Source: Sediminicola arcticus (lineage in GTDB: Bacteria > Bacteroidota > Bacteroidia > Flavobacteriales > Flavobacteriaceae). From it: a stretch of DNA of 64,000 nucleotides. Each line of letters starts with the position of its first letter. Within the stretch, counting starts at the first letter, position 1. Below are positions 53,756-62,274 of this stretch, one piece after another. Under the pieces are notes generated by a model, which was not told the DNA's origin, did not search any database, and worked only from the letters and a program-made list of their open reading frames with translations. The stretch lies in NCBI RefSeq assembly GCF_040566695.1, contig NZ_JBEXAE010000001.1:186001-250000 (forward strand), in the 5' to 3' direction. Position numbers and translations under genes: made by a program.

Positions 53756-54979
53756 ATGAAAACTAAATTATTTTTAAGTATTACAGTTCTTTCCGCCTTA
53801 TTCATGTCTTGTGCGGAAGATGATACTTCTGATATCATCATCAACACTACTATCAACAACTCCGGAGGCCAAGGTCCTACAAATACTGAGACTATCTTGT
53901 TGAGTGGTAGTTATACAAGCGACTTGTCTTTGGATAATGCAAATACATACGTGCTAAACGGACCAGTCATCATGGAATCTGGAACTACACTTACCATTCC
54001 AGCTGGGATGACCATTAGAGCATCCGCTAATGGATCTGATGTCTATTTGGCCATTGCCCAAGGCGCACAAATAATCGCAAACGGCACTCAAAATGCACCT
54101 ATAGTTTTTACTTCGGCATCTGAAAATCCGAAGGCAGGTGATTGGGGTGGACTTATCTTATTAGGTAAGGCACCAGTGAACTCTGTTTCTGGAACTGCCA
54201 CATCTACCTCCGAAATTGCAGGTTTACCTTACGGAGGAACGGATATAGCTGATAATTCTGGATCTTTAAGATATGTTAGGGTACAATATTCAGGTGGTTC
54301 TGCGGACGGTCAATCTGAAAATAACGGTTTCTCATTTTACGGAGTAGGAAACGGAACTGTTGTAGAATATGTACAAATGTATGAAGGTAAAGATGACGGA
54401 TTTGAATTTTTTGGTGGTACGGTGAATCTTGATTTCGTTTCTATAATTAATGCTCAAGATGATTCTTTGGATTGGACAGAGGGATGGTCTGGTACCATGA
54501 GTAATGTATACATAGAACACAATGGTGTAGCATGGGACAAAGCCATAGAGGCAGATGGATATAATACCGATATAGGTAATAACTCAAATCCTTTAACTTG
54601 GTCTTCGCCAACAGTTAATAACATCACTATTAATGGAAAAGGATCAGCAAATACTATCCAAGATGGGACTTCTGTTAGTGCTGGTAGTTACGAAGCGGTA
54701 AGATTAAGAGCTGGAACACAAGGAATCTTCAACAATATGGTGATCAATGGTTTTGGAGAAGCATTTGATTTGGACGGTGATACTGGTGCAAATCCAACTG
54801 GAACACAAGTTTCTAATGGTTTCTTAAAAGTGAACGATATTACCTTCAACGATGTAACTACTAAATTCAAGAATGATACAGGTGTTGCTTTTACAGAAGG
54901 AGAATTTATCACGGGAGATGGCAACGGAACAGGTACCGATTACAACTCATGGCGCACAGGGTGGACTTTAAGCAATTAA
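53756..54979 (+). CDS. beta-helix lipoprotein, partner of the TonB receptor
   Basis: I start at the ATG at 53756 (MKTKLFLSITVLSALFMSC, lipidated Cys19). The mature part has repeated short beta-strand turns rich in Gly, Asn and Thr, e.g. YVLNGPVIMESGTTLTIPAG, AQIIANGTQNAPIVF and NNITINGKGSANTIQDG, suggesting a right-handed parallel beta-helix. It is exported to the cell surface or periplasm. Its position directly behind the receptor suggests it binds or cuts the receptor's substrate. No catalytic motif is obvious. A terminator follows. Confidence 0.75.
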   Translation: MKTKLFLSITVLSALFMSCAEDDTSDIIINTTINNSGGQGPTNTETILLSGSYTSDLSLDNANTYVLNGPVIMESGTTLTIPAGMTIRASANGSDVYLAIAQGAQIIANGTQNAPIVFTSASENPKAGDWGGLILLGKAPVNSVSGTATSTSEIAGLPYGGTDIADNSGSLRYVRVQYSGGSADGQSENNGFSFYGVGNGTVVEYVQMYEGKDDGFEFFGGTVNLDFVSIINAQDDSLDWTEGWSGTMSNVYIEHNGVAWDKAIEADGYNTDIGNNSNPLTWSSPTVNNITINGKGSANTIQDGTSVSAGSYEAVRLRAGTQGIFNNMVINGFGEAFDLDGDTGANPTGTQVSNGFLKVNDITFNDVTTKFKNDTGVAFTEGEFITGDGNGTGTDYNSWRTGWTLSN

Positions 54980-55002
54980 GCCCTTCTGTCATATAAACAA
55001 GT

Positions 55003-55030
55003 AAAAACGCCCCTATATGGGGCGTTTTTT
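55003..55030 (+). terminator. terminator after the receptor operon
   Basis: AAAAACGCCCC and GGGGCGTTTTT form a perfect stem with a TATAT loop and a final T run. Confidence 0.85.
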
Positions 55031-55115
55031 GCTTTTCATCGATTATTTTTAATTTTCCCCTACAGTTACCTTATGCAAGTCGGCAAAATTAGTACCTTTA
55101 AATTATATCCCTTAA

Positions 55116-55424
55116 ATGAAGCACTTCTACCTAATTCTTCTTTTTTTTACTACTACACTGGCCTTAAGCCAACAAAACACTAGTGCGGGTGAAATTGAAG
55201 GTCTAAGTATTTATCCCAATCCAGTGACCAACGGAAAGGTCTTCATTAAAACCAAGGATAACGCACCTAAGAAAATCATGATTTTTGATGTTTTCGGTGG
55301 GAATTTATTAGAAACTACGATCTTAGGTTCTGAATTGAACCTTACCAATTTAGATGCAGGGGTATATATGATCCGTATTTTTGAAAAAGATAAAGTTGCT
55401 ACTCGAAAATTGATTGTAAAATAA
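55116..55424 (+). CDS. small T9SS sorting-domain-only protein
   Basis: Signal peptide MKHFYLILLFFTTTLALSQQ, then ~82 residues that are essentially a bare T9SS type A sorting domain: SIYPNPVTNGKVFIKTKDNA, GVYMIRIFEKD and final ATRKLIVK. Usually such a domain is the tail of a much larger exported protein; here nothing else is present. It is one of two tandem paralogues. It may be a remnant or a small surface or adaptor protein of the secretion machinery. Confidence 0.75.
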   Translation: MKHFYLILLFFTTTLALSQQNTSAGEIEGLSIYPNPVTNGKVFIKTKDNAPKKIMIFDVFGGNLLETTILGSELNLTNLDAGVYMIRIFEKDKVATRKLIVK

Positions 55425-55603
55425 CAGACAACTTTTTCTAAATTTTAATTTTAATATGCTATAAATCTGATTTTTTGCACTTTGTTGTACTACTAAAAGT
55501 TAAAATACCCTCTTCACCTACAAATTTTGGCATTTCACAACAAATAGTATCCGAAATTATTCTCTTTAGCTAAATTTACAAAGCTCATCCCAAACTGGCA
55601 TGT

Positions 55604-55927
55604 ATGAAAAGAATTTACCTTACTATATTATTAACCTTTAGCTTTTTGCTTTCAGCACAAGACATGGTTGATATTAAAACTCCCAAGAATGCGGAAATCA
55701 CTGGATTTAAACTTTATCCAAATCCAGCCTTTGATAACGTAGTCTATGTAACAACCAAACTAAACGACACTAAGGATATTGTAGTTTATGACGTCTTTGG
55801 GGCCGTAGTCCTAAAGGAAAGAATACTTACAAACTCTTTAAACATAGCCCGATTGATCCCTGGAGTATATGTACTTCAAATCACGGAGAATAACCAAACA
55901 ATGACAAGAAAATTAGTCGTAAAATAA
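55604..55927 (+). CDS. small T9SS sorting-domain-only protein, second copy
   Basis: Signal peptide MKRIYLTILLTFSFLLSAQ and a sorting domain, with KLYPNPAFDNVVYVTTK, KDIVVYDVFGAVVLKE, GVYVLQITENN and TRKLVVK. It resembles the gene 180 bp upstream in length and layout, with similar but diverged sequence. The two are in the same orientation after the receptor/beta-helix operon. Role unknown. Confidence 0.75.
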   Translation: MKRIYLTILLTFSFLLSAQDMVDIKTPKNAEITGFKLYPNPAFDNVVYVTTKLNDTKDIVVYDVFGAVVLKERILTNSLNIARLIPGVYVLQITENNQTMTRKLVVK

Positions 55928-55952
55928 ATAACCCCATGTAACTTAATCAATG

Positions 55953-55978
55953 AAGCTCCTAGAAAAGGAGCTTTTTTT
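55953..55978 (+). terminator. terminator after the second T9SS-domain gene
   Basis: AAGCTCCT and AGGAGCTT form a stem followed by a T run. Confidence 0.8.
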
Positions 55979-56002
55979 ATGTTACAACAACAACGGTATC
56001 CT

Positions 56003-56010
56003 TACTTTTG
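56003..56010 (+). promoter_or_regulatory. -7 box TACTTTTG for the LuxE-like gene
   Basis: Exact TAnnTTTG match, 17 bp upstream of the ATG at 56028. Confidence 0.5.
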
Positions 56011-56027
56011 TCTTTTCAATAGTATAA

Positions 56028-57005
56028 ATGAAATTCCGTAGTATCTTCGAAATAAAAACTTCAGACGAATTTCAGGCAAAAGCCTTAGAAGTTTTTGGCT
56101 ACCAATATCAAAACAATTCTGTGTATCGTGAATTTTGTTCGCTTTTGAGTAAAAGTCAGGATAACGTGAAACATTTAAAAGACATTCCCTTTCTGCCTAT
56201 TGATTTTTTTAAATCTAAAAAAATAGTCCCCCCTTCTGAACCTCCAAAAACTATTTTTACAAGTAGTGGTACCACGGGCAGTGTTACTAGTAAACATTTT
56301 GTTTTAGACACTAAAATTTACGAAGACAGCTACACCAAGGCCTTTGACCTTTTTTATGGTGACATTACCAACTATTGCGTGTTGGCGCTATTGCCTTCAT
56401 ATTTGGAGCGAAAGGGGTCCTCTTTAATTTATATGGTAGATGACCTTATCAAAAAAAGCAACCATCCCGAGAGTGGCTTTTATTTACATGATATTGATCT
56501 ACTCAAGTCAAAAATAGAGGACATGGATAAAAAGGGGATCAAAATTCTACTTATTGGTGTTTCTTTTGCGCTCTTGGATATGGTTGAAAAATATTCTTTT
56601 CAATTAAAGCATACCATCGTAATGGAAACTGGAGGCATGAAAGGTAGGAGAAAGGAAATGATCCGGGAAGAACTGCAGGGTATATTGAAGCAAGGGTTCG
56701 GGGTAGACCATATACATTCTGAATATGGCATGACAGAGCTTTTGTCCCAAGGATATTCAAAAGGAGAAGGAATATTTAATACCCCCCCTTGGATGAAAAT
56801 ACTTATTAGAGATCCTGAAGATCCCATGGCCTATCTTTCTCCGGGAAAAACAGGAGGGGTTAATGTCATTGATCTTGCTAACATACACTCTTGTGCATTT
56901 ATTGCCACCCAAGATTTAGGGAAGGCATATGCAGATGGGGGTTTTGAAATTTTAGGCCGCTTTGATAATTCCGATATCAGGGGATGTAATCTAATGGTGC
57001 TATAA
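56028..57005 (+). CDS. LuxE-like acyl-protein synthetase/AMP-forming ligase
   Basis: The ATP-binding signature TSSGTTGSVTSKH is at residues 78-90, and PFLPIDFFKSKK precedes it, a pattern of LuxE-type acyl-protein synthetases. EYGMTELLSQGYSKGEG is the second adenylate-forming motif. At 325 residues, it is shorter than acyl-CoA synthetases. LuxE proteins activate fatty acid as acyl-AMP and pass it to a protein Cys; the natural acceptor here is unknown, as no LuxC/LuxD genes are nearby. A stem-loop follows the gene. Confidence 0.75.
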   Translation: MKFRSIFEIKTSDEFQAKALEVFGYQYQNNSVYREFCSLLSKSQDNVKHLKDIPFLPIDFFKSKKIVPPSEPPKTIFTSSGTTGSVTSKHFVLDTKIYEDSYTKAFDLFYGDITNYCVLALLPSYLERKGSSLIYMVDDLIKKSNHPESGFYLHDIDLLKSKIEDMDKKGIKILLIGVSFALLDMVEKYSFQLKHTIVMETGGMKGRRKEMIREELQGILKQGFGVDHIHSEYGMTELLSQGYSKGEGIFNTPPWMKILIRDPEDPMAYLSPGKTGGVNVIDLANIHSCAFIATQDLGKAYADGGFEILGRFDNSDIRGCNLMVL

Positions 57006-57112
57006 TAATGTGCCAATTCCCAACCATTAACTAACTATTGACCACCAGATGTAAACAAAGTCATGGAAATTTGTGTTCGTCAAGGGATTTCCTTTCTTAA
57101 CTAATAAGAATC

Positions 57113-57153
57113 AAAAAACCGGTATTGAACAATAATCAATACCGGTTTTTTTT
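57113..57153. terminator. bidirectional terminator
   Basis: AAAAAACCGGTATTGA and its complement TCAATACCGGTTTTTT flank a 7-base loop. It lies between convergent genes and has T runs on both strands. Confidence 0.85.
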
Positions 57154-57170
57154 AAAGTAAATTATTGCTT

Positions 57171-58466
57171 CTAGTTGACCACGAGCACAAAATAATTTTT
57201 CTTCCCACGCTGCAAAAGCACGTACTTTCCATTGATCAAATCTGCAGTGGTTATAGTATAATCTTCTTTTACCTTTTCTTTGTTTACCGAAATAGAGTTT
57301 TGCTTCAATTCACGCCTTGCCTCCCCATTAGATCCTAAAAATCCTGTTTTGTCAGCGAGTGCCCCTATCATATCCAAGCCTTCCTCTATATCCTTTAAGG
57401 TTACTTCTGCCTGGGGAACACCTTCAAATACATCCAAAAATGTCTTCTCATTCAATCCTTTAAGATCTGCAGAAGTAGATTTACCAAATAAAATCTCACT
57501 GGCCTTGATGGCATTGTCTAAATCATCTTGGGAATGGACCATTAACGTAATCTCTTCTGCCAACCTTTTTTGAAGCACCCTTAAATGCGGTGCCTCCTTG
57601 TGTTCAGTTGCCAGAACTTCAATTTCCACTTTGGTCAAAAAGGTAAATATCTTTATGTACTTCTCTGCATCCTCATCAGAGGTGTTCAACCAATATTGAT
57701 AAAACTTGTAGGGAGATGTCCTATTAGCATCCAACCAAATATTACCTCCTTCGGTCTTTCCGAATTTAGTTCCATCGGCCTTGGTGATCAAAGGACAGGT
57801 CAAGGCATATCCCTTACCCCCTGCAATCCTGCGAATAAGTTCCGTACCTGTGGTAATATTACCCCATTGATCGCTTCCCCCCATCTGTAAGGTACAGTTG
57901 TGTTTTTGATATAGATGCAAGAAATCATATCCTTGTACCAATTGGTAGGTAAACTCCGTAAAGGACATCCCTTCTTTGGCTTCAGCTGAAAGTCGTTTTT
58001 TAACAGAGTCTTTCGCCATCATATAGTTCACAGTGATATGCTTCCCAACATCCCTAATGAAATCCAAGAAAGAAAAGTCTTTCATCCAATCATAATTATT
58101 TACTAGGATGGCAGCATTGTCCTCATTACTCTTAAAATCCAAAAAACGAGATAATTGTTCTTTCAACGCATTTTGGTTATGACGTAATGTAGCCTCATCT
58201 AAGAGATTTCTTTCCACTGACTTTCCCGAAGGATCCCCAATCATTCCTGTGGCACCACCAACCAGAGCAAAGGGCTTATGCCCTGCCAATTGAAAATGTC
58301 GTAAAAGCATCACCCCTACAAGATGTCCAATGTGCAAGGAATCGGCCGTGGGATCAATGCCCACATAGGCAGACTGCATGCCACTTAACAAATGTTCCTC
58401 AGTTCCGGGCATTACATCATGCAACATTCCCCTCCATTTTATTTCCTCTATAAAATTTAAAGCCAT
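57171..58466 (-). CDS. tyrS: tyrosyl-tRNA synthetase
   Basis: A class I aminoacyl-tRNA synthetase. HIGH is at residues 45-48 (DSLHIGHLVGVM), the KMSKS-like motif is KFGKTEGGN near residue 230, and the C-terminal S4-like RNA-binding domain is at about residues 360-431 (ELKQNSISVNKEKV, YVLLQRGKKNYFVLVV). It charges tRNA-Tyr with tyrosine. Length 431 is standard. The start ATG is 31 bp downstream of a -7 box. Confidence 0.97.
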   Translation of the reverse strand: MALNFIEEIKWRGMLHDVMPGTEEHLLSGMQSAYVGIDPTADSLHIGHLVGVMLLRHFQLAGHKPFALVGGATGMIGDPSGKSVERNLLDEATLRHNQNALKEQLSRFLDFKSNEDNAAILVNNYDWMKDFSFLDFIRDVGKHITVNYMMAKDSVKKRLSAEAKEGMSFTEFTYQLVQGYDFLHLYQKHNCTLQMGGSDQWGNITTGTELIRRIAGGKGYALTCPLITKADGTKFGKTEGGNIWLDANRTSPYKFYQYWLNTSDEDAEKYIKIFTFLTKVEIEVLATEHKEAPHLRVLQKRLAEEITLMVHSQDDLDNAIKASEILFGKSTSADLKGLNEKTFLDVFEGVPQAEVTLKDIEEGLDMIGALADKTGFLGSNGEARRELKQNSISVNKEKVKEDYTITTADLINGKYVLLQRGKKNYFVLVVN

Positions 58467-58496
58467 GCTTGTCTCTTATTTTTTTAACAATAGCTG

Positions 58497-58504
58497 CAAA
58501 TATA
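58497..58504 (-). promoter_or_regulatory. -7 box TATATTTG for tyrS
   Basis: Exact TAnnTTTG match on the minus strand, 30 bp before the start at 58466. The word TTTATATTTGCAG is also found at the tRNA-Leu promoter candidate (11729-11736). Confidence 0.5.
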
Positions 58505-58638
58505 AAGGGTATCAACTTCTTTTAATAGGTATTAGGTTCAAAAAATAGAGAACAACTAAAAATGTAACCCTCTATCTGTACTGCTACCAGCACACTTATT
58601 ATTGAAGTAAGAAATTAAAAGCTTTGTGGATTATTGCC

Positions 58639-58646
58639 TAAATTTG
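58639..58646 (+). promoter_or_regulatory. -7 box TAAATTTG close to the epimerase start
   Basis: Exact TAnnTTTG match only 4 bp from the ATG at 58651. As with 18040-18047, use of this box would make a leaderless transcript. Confidence 0.4.
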
Positions 58647-58650
58647 GATT

Positions 58651-59664
58651 ATGGTGTTAGTTACAGGAGGAACGGGCTTGGTAGGTTCCCATTTATTGCT
58701 CAAATTATTGGAACAAGGGGTTAAGGTAAGAGCAATCCACCGAGTGGAAAGCGATCTTTCTAGAGTAGAAAAAATATTTTCATATTACGATAGCCCATCC
58801 TCGAAGTTCTTCGATAAAATTGAATGGGTAGTCGCAGATATTAATACTATTCCCGATCTAGAAAAAGCTTTTGAAGGGGTTTCCCAGGTGTACCATTGCG
58901 CAGCATTAATCTCCTTTGATCCCAATGATTATGAACAGTTGCACAAGGTAAATGTAGAAGGAACCGCAAATATCGTTAACCTTTGCATTTCAAATAATAT
59001 TGAAAAATTATGCTATGTCAGTTCTATCGCTGCAATTGGAAAAAGCATCGATAATCATGAGGCTACGGAAGAAAACGACTGGTACCAGCCACATGCAAGT
59101 GTATATTCCATAACTAAAACAGCTGCCGAATTAGAAGTATGGAGAGGTTCTCAAGAAAATGTTCCTGTAGTGATCATCAATCCCGGAATAATCCTAGGGC
59201 CTGGTTTTTGGAAGTCAGGAAGCGGGACGTTGTTCCAAAGAGCGAGTAAAGCGCCAAAATACTTTCCTCCGGGCGGATCTGGTTTTATAGCTGTTTCTGA
59301 TGTAGTTAACATTATGACAAATTTGATGAAATCGGACACACAAAACGAACGCTTCATTGTCATCTCAAAAAATTTAAGCTATCAAGAAATCTTACAAAAA
59401 CTAACCCATGCCATAAAAAAAGATCCTCCAAATAAACAAATTCCCTTTTGGACATTGGAAATCCTTTGGCGATTAGATTGGTTTTGGTGCCTCATTGCAA
59501 ATAGGAAAAGACAGGTAACAAGCGCTTCTGTATACTCCCTAAAAAACAGGGAGTTTTATTCTAATACCAAGTTGGTGGAGCGTCTGGATTATACCTTTGC
59601 ATCCTTGGAGGAGACCATTCTGTTCTCTACCAAAATCTTTAACGAAGAGCATCCTGTTCCTTAG
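58651..59664 (+). CDS. NAD-dependent epimerase/dehydratase (extended SDR)
   Basis: The Rossmann motif VTGGTGLVGSHLL is at residues 4-16; the active-site Y152-x3-K156 is in SVYSITKTAAELE, preceded by CYVSSIAAIG. The extended SDR fold acts on nucleotide sugars or related carbonyl groups; substrate not deducible. It is 337 residues, as usual. Its 3' end overlaps the convergent DUF4296 gene by 26 bp. Confidence 0.9.
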   Translation: MVLVTGGTGLVGSHLLLKLLEQGVKVRAIHRVESDLSRVEKIFSYYDSPSSKFFDKIEWVVADINTIPDLEKAFEGVSQVYHCAALISFDPNDYEQLHKVNVEGTANIVNLCISNNIEKLCYVSSIAAIGKSIDNHEATEENDWYQPHASVYSITKTAAELEVWRGSQENVPVVIINPGIILGPGFWKSGSGTLFQRASKAPKYFPPGGSGFIAVSDVVNIMTNLMKSDTQNERFIVISKNLSYQEILQKLTHAIKKDPPNKQIPFWTLEILWRLDWFWCLIANRKRQVTSASVYSLKNREFYSNTKLVERLDYTFASLEETILFSTKIFNEEHPVP

Positions 59665-60082
59665 GCATTACATCTGAAGTAGGTTTATTTTGTAGGTCTT
59701 TCGCTTTATCATTTGCCTTCCTTATACTATCTGCCTTTATCTTTTGAACTTCTTCCATTTTTTTCTGGACAGATTCCAGTCGGGAATCTACTTCAGCATA
59801 AATGGCCACATAATCTGCTGGCATAGAAGCATAGTATAGATTGTTCTCTACAAATTGAATGCTATCTACACTGTATTTGGTGTAAAGATACTCCATGGTC
59901 TCTATCTTATTTTTAACCAAAATAGCCGTACTTGTATTCTTTGCCGCTGTGAGAATAGCAAGATCATAAAGTATATCAGCCATTTTTTCCTTAGAGATCA
60001 ATTGCTCTGGTTCCTGGACGACCTTTTCTCCACAAGAGATAAGGCACACACAAAAAATATATAATACCGCTTTCTTCATCAC
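59639..60082 (-). CDS. DUF4296 lipoprotein
   Basis: MMKKAVLYIFCVCLISC is a lipoprotein signal. The central KEKMADILYDLAILTAAKN and YTKYSVDSIQFVENNLYYAS are the DUF4296 pattern; a Lys/Glu-rich helix follows. Function unknown. It overlaps the dihydroorotase gene by 1 bp upstream, and its 3' end overlaps the convergent epimerase gene by 26 bp. The operon dpm-pyrC-DUF4296 is familiar in Flavobacteriia. Confidence 0.8.
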   Translation of the reverse strand: MMKKAVLYIFCVCLISCGEKVVQEPEQLISKEKMADILYDLAILTAAKNTSTAILVKNKIETMEYLYTKYSVDSIQFVENNLYYASMPADYVAIYAEVDSRLESVQKKMEEVQKIKADSIRKANDKAKDLQNKPTSDVMPKEQDALR

Positions 60083-61416
60083 TACCTATCAAAGGTTAAT
60101 CGTTGTGCATTTTTTAACTCTGAAAAATTGCCTTGCTCATAGGCCAAATGGCCATTAACAAAAGTATGGGTTATTTTAGAGCTGAAGGTTTCCCCTTCAA
60201 ATGGTGACCAACCACATTTATAAACAATATTTTCTTTCTTCACCTTCCATGGATCATGAAGATCAACCACCACCAGATCAGCAAAATATCCTTCTCTTAG
60301 GAAGCCTCTTTTTTTCAATTGGAACAATTTTGCTGGATTGTGACACATCTTTTCTACCATTTTTTCCAAAGAAATTATTCCCCTATGATAATTTTCTAAC
60401 ATAGCAGGAAGGGCGTGTTGTACCAAAGGCCCGCCAGATGGGGCATTGGCATAAACATTATCTTTTTCCTCCATGGTATGCGGCGCATGATCTGTTGCTA
60501 TCACATCTATTCTGTCATCCAAAAGAGCTTCCCATAATTGTGTCCTATCCCCTTCTGTTTTTACAGCGGGATTCCATTTGATAAAGGATCCTTTTTTATC
60601 ATAATCTTTATCATTAAACCAAAGATGATGAATACAAACTTCTGCTGTAATTTTCTTTTGTTCTAACGGTATATCATTACGGAAAAGTGATATTTCAATC
60701 CCAGTGGATAAATGAAAAACGTGTAATCTTGCACCAGTTTCTTTGGCCAACTTAATGGCCTTGGAAGATGAGAGGTAACAGGCCTCTGCACTTCTAATCA
60801 CCGGATGATACTTCATGGGGATATCATCCCCATATTCCTCCTTGTATCTAGCTAAATTAGCTCTTATGGTTCCCTCATCCTCACAATGAGCAGAGATGAC
60901 CATTTCGGTGTTTCTAAATATTTTCTCTAAGACCAATTCGTTATCTACCAACATATTCCCAGTAGATGATCCCAGAAACAACTTTACACCCGAACAGGCA
61001 TTTTTATCAAGCCTTTTGAGTTCCTCTAAATTATCATTTGTTCCTCCAAATAAAAAAGAATAGTTGGCATAGGCGGAATTGGCCGCTATAGCAAATTTCT
61101 TTTCGAGCTCTTCAATGGTAGTTGTCTGTGGATTGGTGTTTGGCTGTTCCATAAAGGAGGTAATCCCTCCAGCTATTGCAGCCCTACTTTCCGTAGCTAT
61201 ATTTCCCTTATGTGTCAGTCCTGGTTCCCTAAAATGTACCTGATCATCAATAATTCCAGGAAATAGATACTTGCCCTTCAAGTCAATTACCTTGGCATTT
61301 GGCTCGCTAATATCTCCGCTTATTTTTAGGATGAACTGACCTTCCAATAATAAATCACCTTCCATGATGGCATTTTCATTTACCATCTTCACATTCTTCA
61401 AAAGCGTCTTACCCAT
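60082..61416 (-). CDS. pyrC: dihydroorotase (class I-type)
   Basis: An amidohydrolase of the dihydroorotase class: PGIIDDQVHFREPG (56-67), where Gln59 replaces the usual first His of HxH, then ATDHAPHTMEEK with the later metal/catalytic residues. It interconverts carbamoyl aspartate and dihydroorotate in pyrimidine synthesis. Loss of the first HxH His is a feature I recall in other Bacteroidota proteins, so activity cannot be excluded. It is 2 bp from the DPM-like gene and overlaps DUF4296 by 1 bp. Confidence 0.88.
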   Translation of the reverse strand: MGKTLLKNVKMVNENAIMEGDLLLEGQFILKISGDISEPNAKVIDLKGKYLFPGIIDDQVHFREPGLTHKGNIATESRAAIAGGITSFMEQPNTNPQTTTIEELEKKFAIAANSAYANYSFLFGGTNDNLEELKRLDKNACSGVKLFLGSSTGNMLVDNELVLEKIFRNTEMVISAHCEDEGTIRANLARYKEEYGDDIPMKYHPVIRSAEACYLSSSKAIKLAKETGARLHVFHLSTGIEISLFRNDIPLEQKKITAEVCIHHLWFNDKDYDKKGSFIKWNPAVKTEGDRTQLWEALLDDRIDVIATDHAPHTMEEKDNVYANAPSGGPLVQHALPAMLENYHRGIISLEKMVEKMCHNPAKLFQLKKRGFLREGYFADLVVVDLHDPWKVKKENIVYKCGWSPFEGETFSSKITHTFVNGHLAYEQGNFSELKNAQRLTFDR

Positions 61417-61417
61417 A

Positions 61418-62146
61418 CTAAAATTTATGTGGTTGAAATATACTTCTTAGCTTCATTTTTAAAACCCCGGAAATAGCTTCCCCTACTATAGATGAGCTCA
61501 TTTTTGATTTTCCCTTTACCCTATCTGTAAAAATAATGGAGATCTCTTCTATTTTATATTTTTTAAGGTGTGCCCTAAATTTCATTTCTATCTGAAAGGC
61601 ATACCCAACGAACTTTACTGCATCCAAATCTATAGTTTCCAAGACTTTACGTCTATAGCAAACAAAACCAGCTGTAGGATCGTGCACCTGCATCCCCGTT
61701 ATCAGTTTTACATAAAATGATGCTCCATAGGACAGCAACATTCTATACAATGGCCAGTTCACTACGTTTACTCCCTTTTTATATCGGGAACCCACCACTA
61801 CATCTGCTCCATTGACACAGGCCCTATACAATCGGGGAAGGTCATCTGGACGATGCGAAAAATCTGCATCCATTTCAAAAATAAAATCGTATTTGTGGGC
61901 AATTGCCCATTTAAATCCGTGAATATACGCCGTTCCTAGTCCGGATTTCTCTTTCCTCACCTCCAAAAAAAGCCTATTTTGAAATTGCTCTTTCAATTCT
62001 CTGACCTTATCTGCCGTGCCATCCGGAGAATTATCATCTACAATTAATACATGAAATTTTTTTTCAAGCGCAAAAACAGCTTTTATAATCGCTTCAATGT
62101 TTTCTATTTCATTGAAAGTGGGTATGATAACTAAACTGTCTTCCAT
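61418..62146 (-). CDS. polyprenol/dolichyl-phosphate mannosyltransferase-like glycosyltransferase
   Basis: A GT2-type transferase: LVIIPTFNEIENIEAII, the IVDDNSPDGTAD nucleotide-sugar site and the metal-binding Asp in FEMDADFSHRPDDLP. GSRYKKGV and the acceptor region DPTAGFVCYRRKVL are DPM1-like. It transfers a sugar from a nucleotide donor to polyprenyl phosphate at the membrane. 242 residues with no large membrane domain. First gene of the operon with pyrC and DUF4296. Confidence 0.88.
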   Translation of the reverse strand: MEDSLVIIPTFNEIENIEAIIKAVFALEKKFHVLIVDDNSPDGTADKVRELKEQFQNRLFLEVRKEKSGLGTAYIHGFKWAIAHKYDFIFEMDADFSHRPDDLPRLYRACVNGADVVVGSRYKKGVNVVNWPLYRMLLSYGASFYVKLITGMQVHDPTAGFVCYRRKVLETIDLDAVKFVGYAFQIEMKFRAHLKKYKIEEISIIFTDRVKGKSKMSSSIVGEAISGVLKMKLRSIFQPHKF

Positions 62147-62164
62147 TAATTACGGTAATTTGGA

Positions 62165-62172
62165 CAAAAATA
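62165..62172 (-). promoter_or_regulatory. -7 box TATTTTTG for the DPM-like gene
   Basis: Exact TAnnTTTG match on the minus strand, 18 bp before the start at 62146. Confidence 0.5.
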
Positions 62173-62248
62173 GTATTTTAAACCCTCATAAGAAATCCCT
62201 GATGTGTTTTATGATATTTTTAAATCCATTGAACAATGTAATAATTTG

Positions 62249-62256
62249 TAATTTTG
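62249..62256 (+). promoter_or_regulatory. -7 box TAATTTTG, TTG 17 bases upstream
   Basis: Exact TAnnTTTG match, 18 bp upstream of the ATG at 62275, with TTG at 62229-62231. It argues against an upstream TTG start at 62254, which would overlap this box. Confidence 0.55.
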
Positions 62257-62274
62257 AACCGTTTAAAAATTGGA

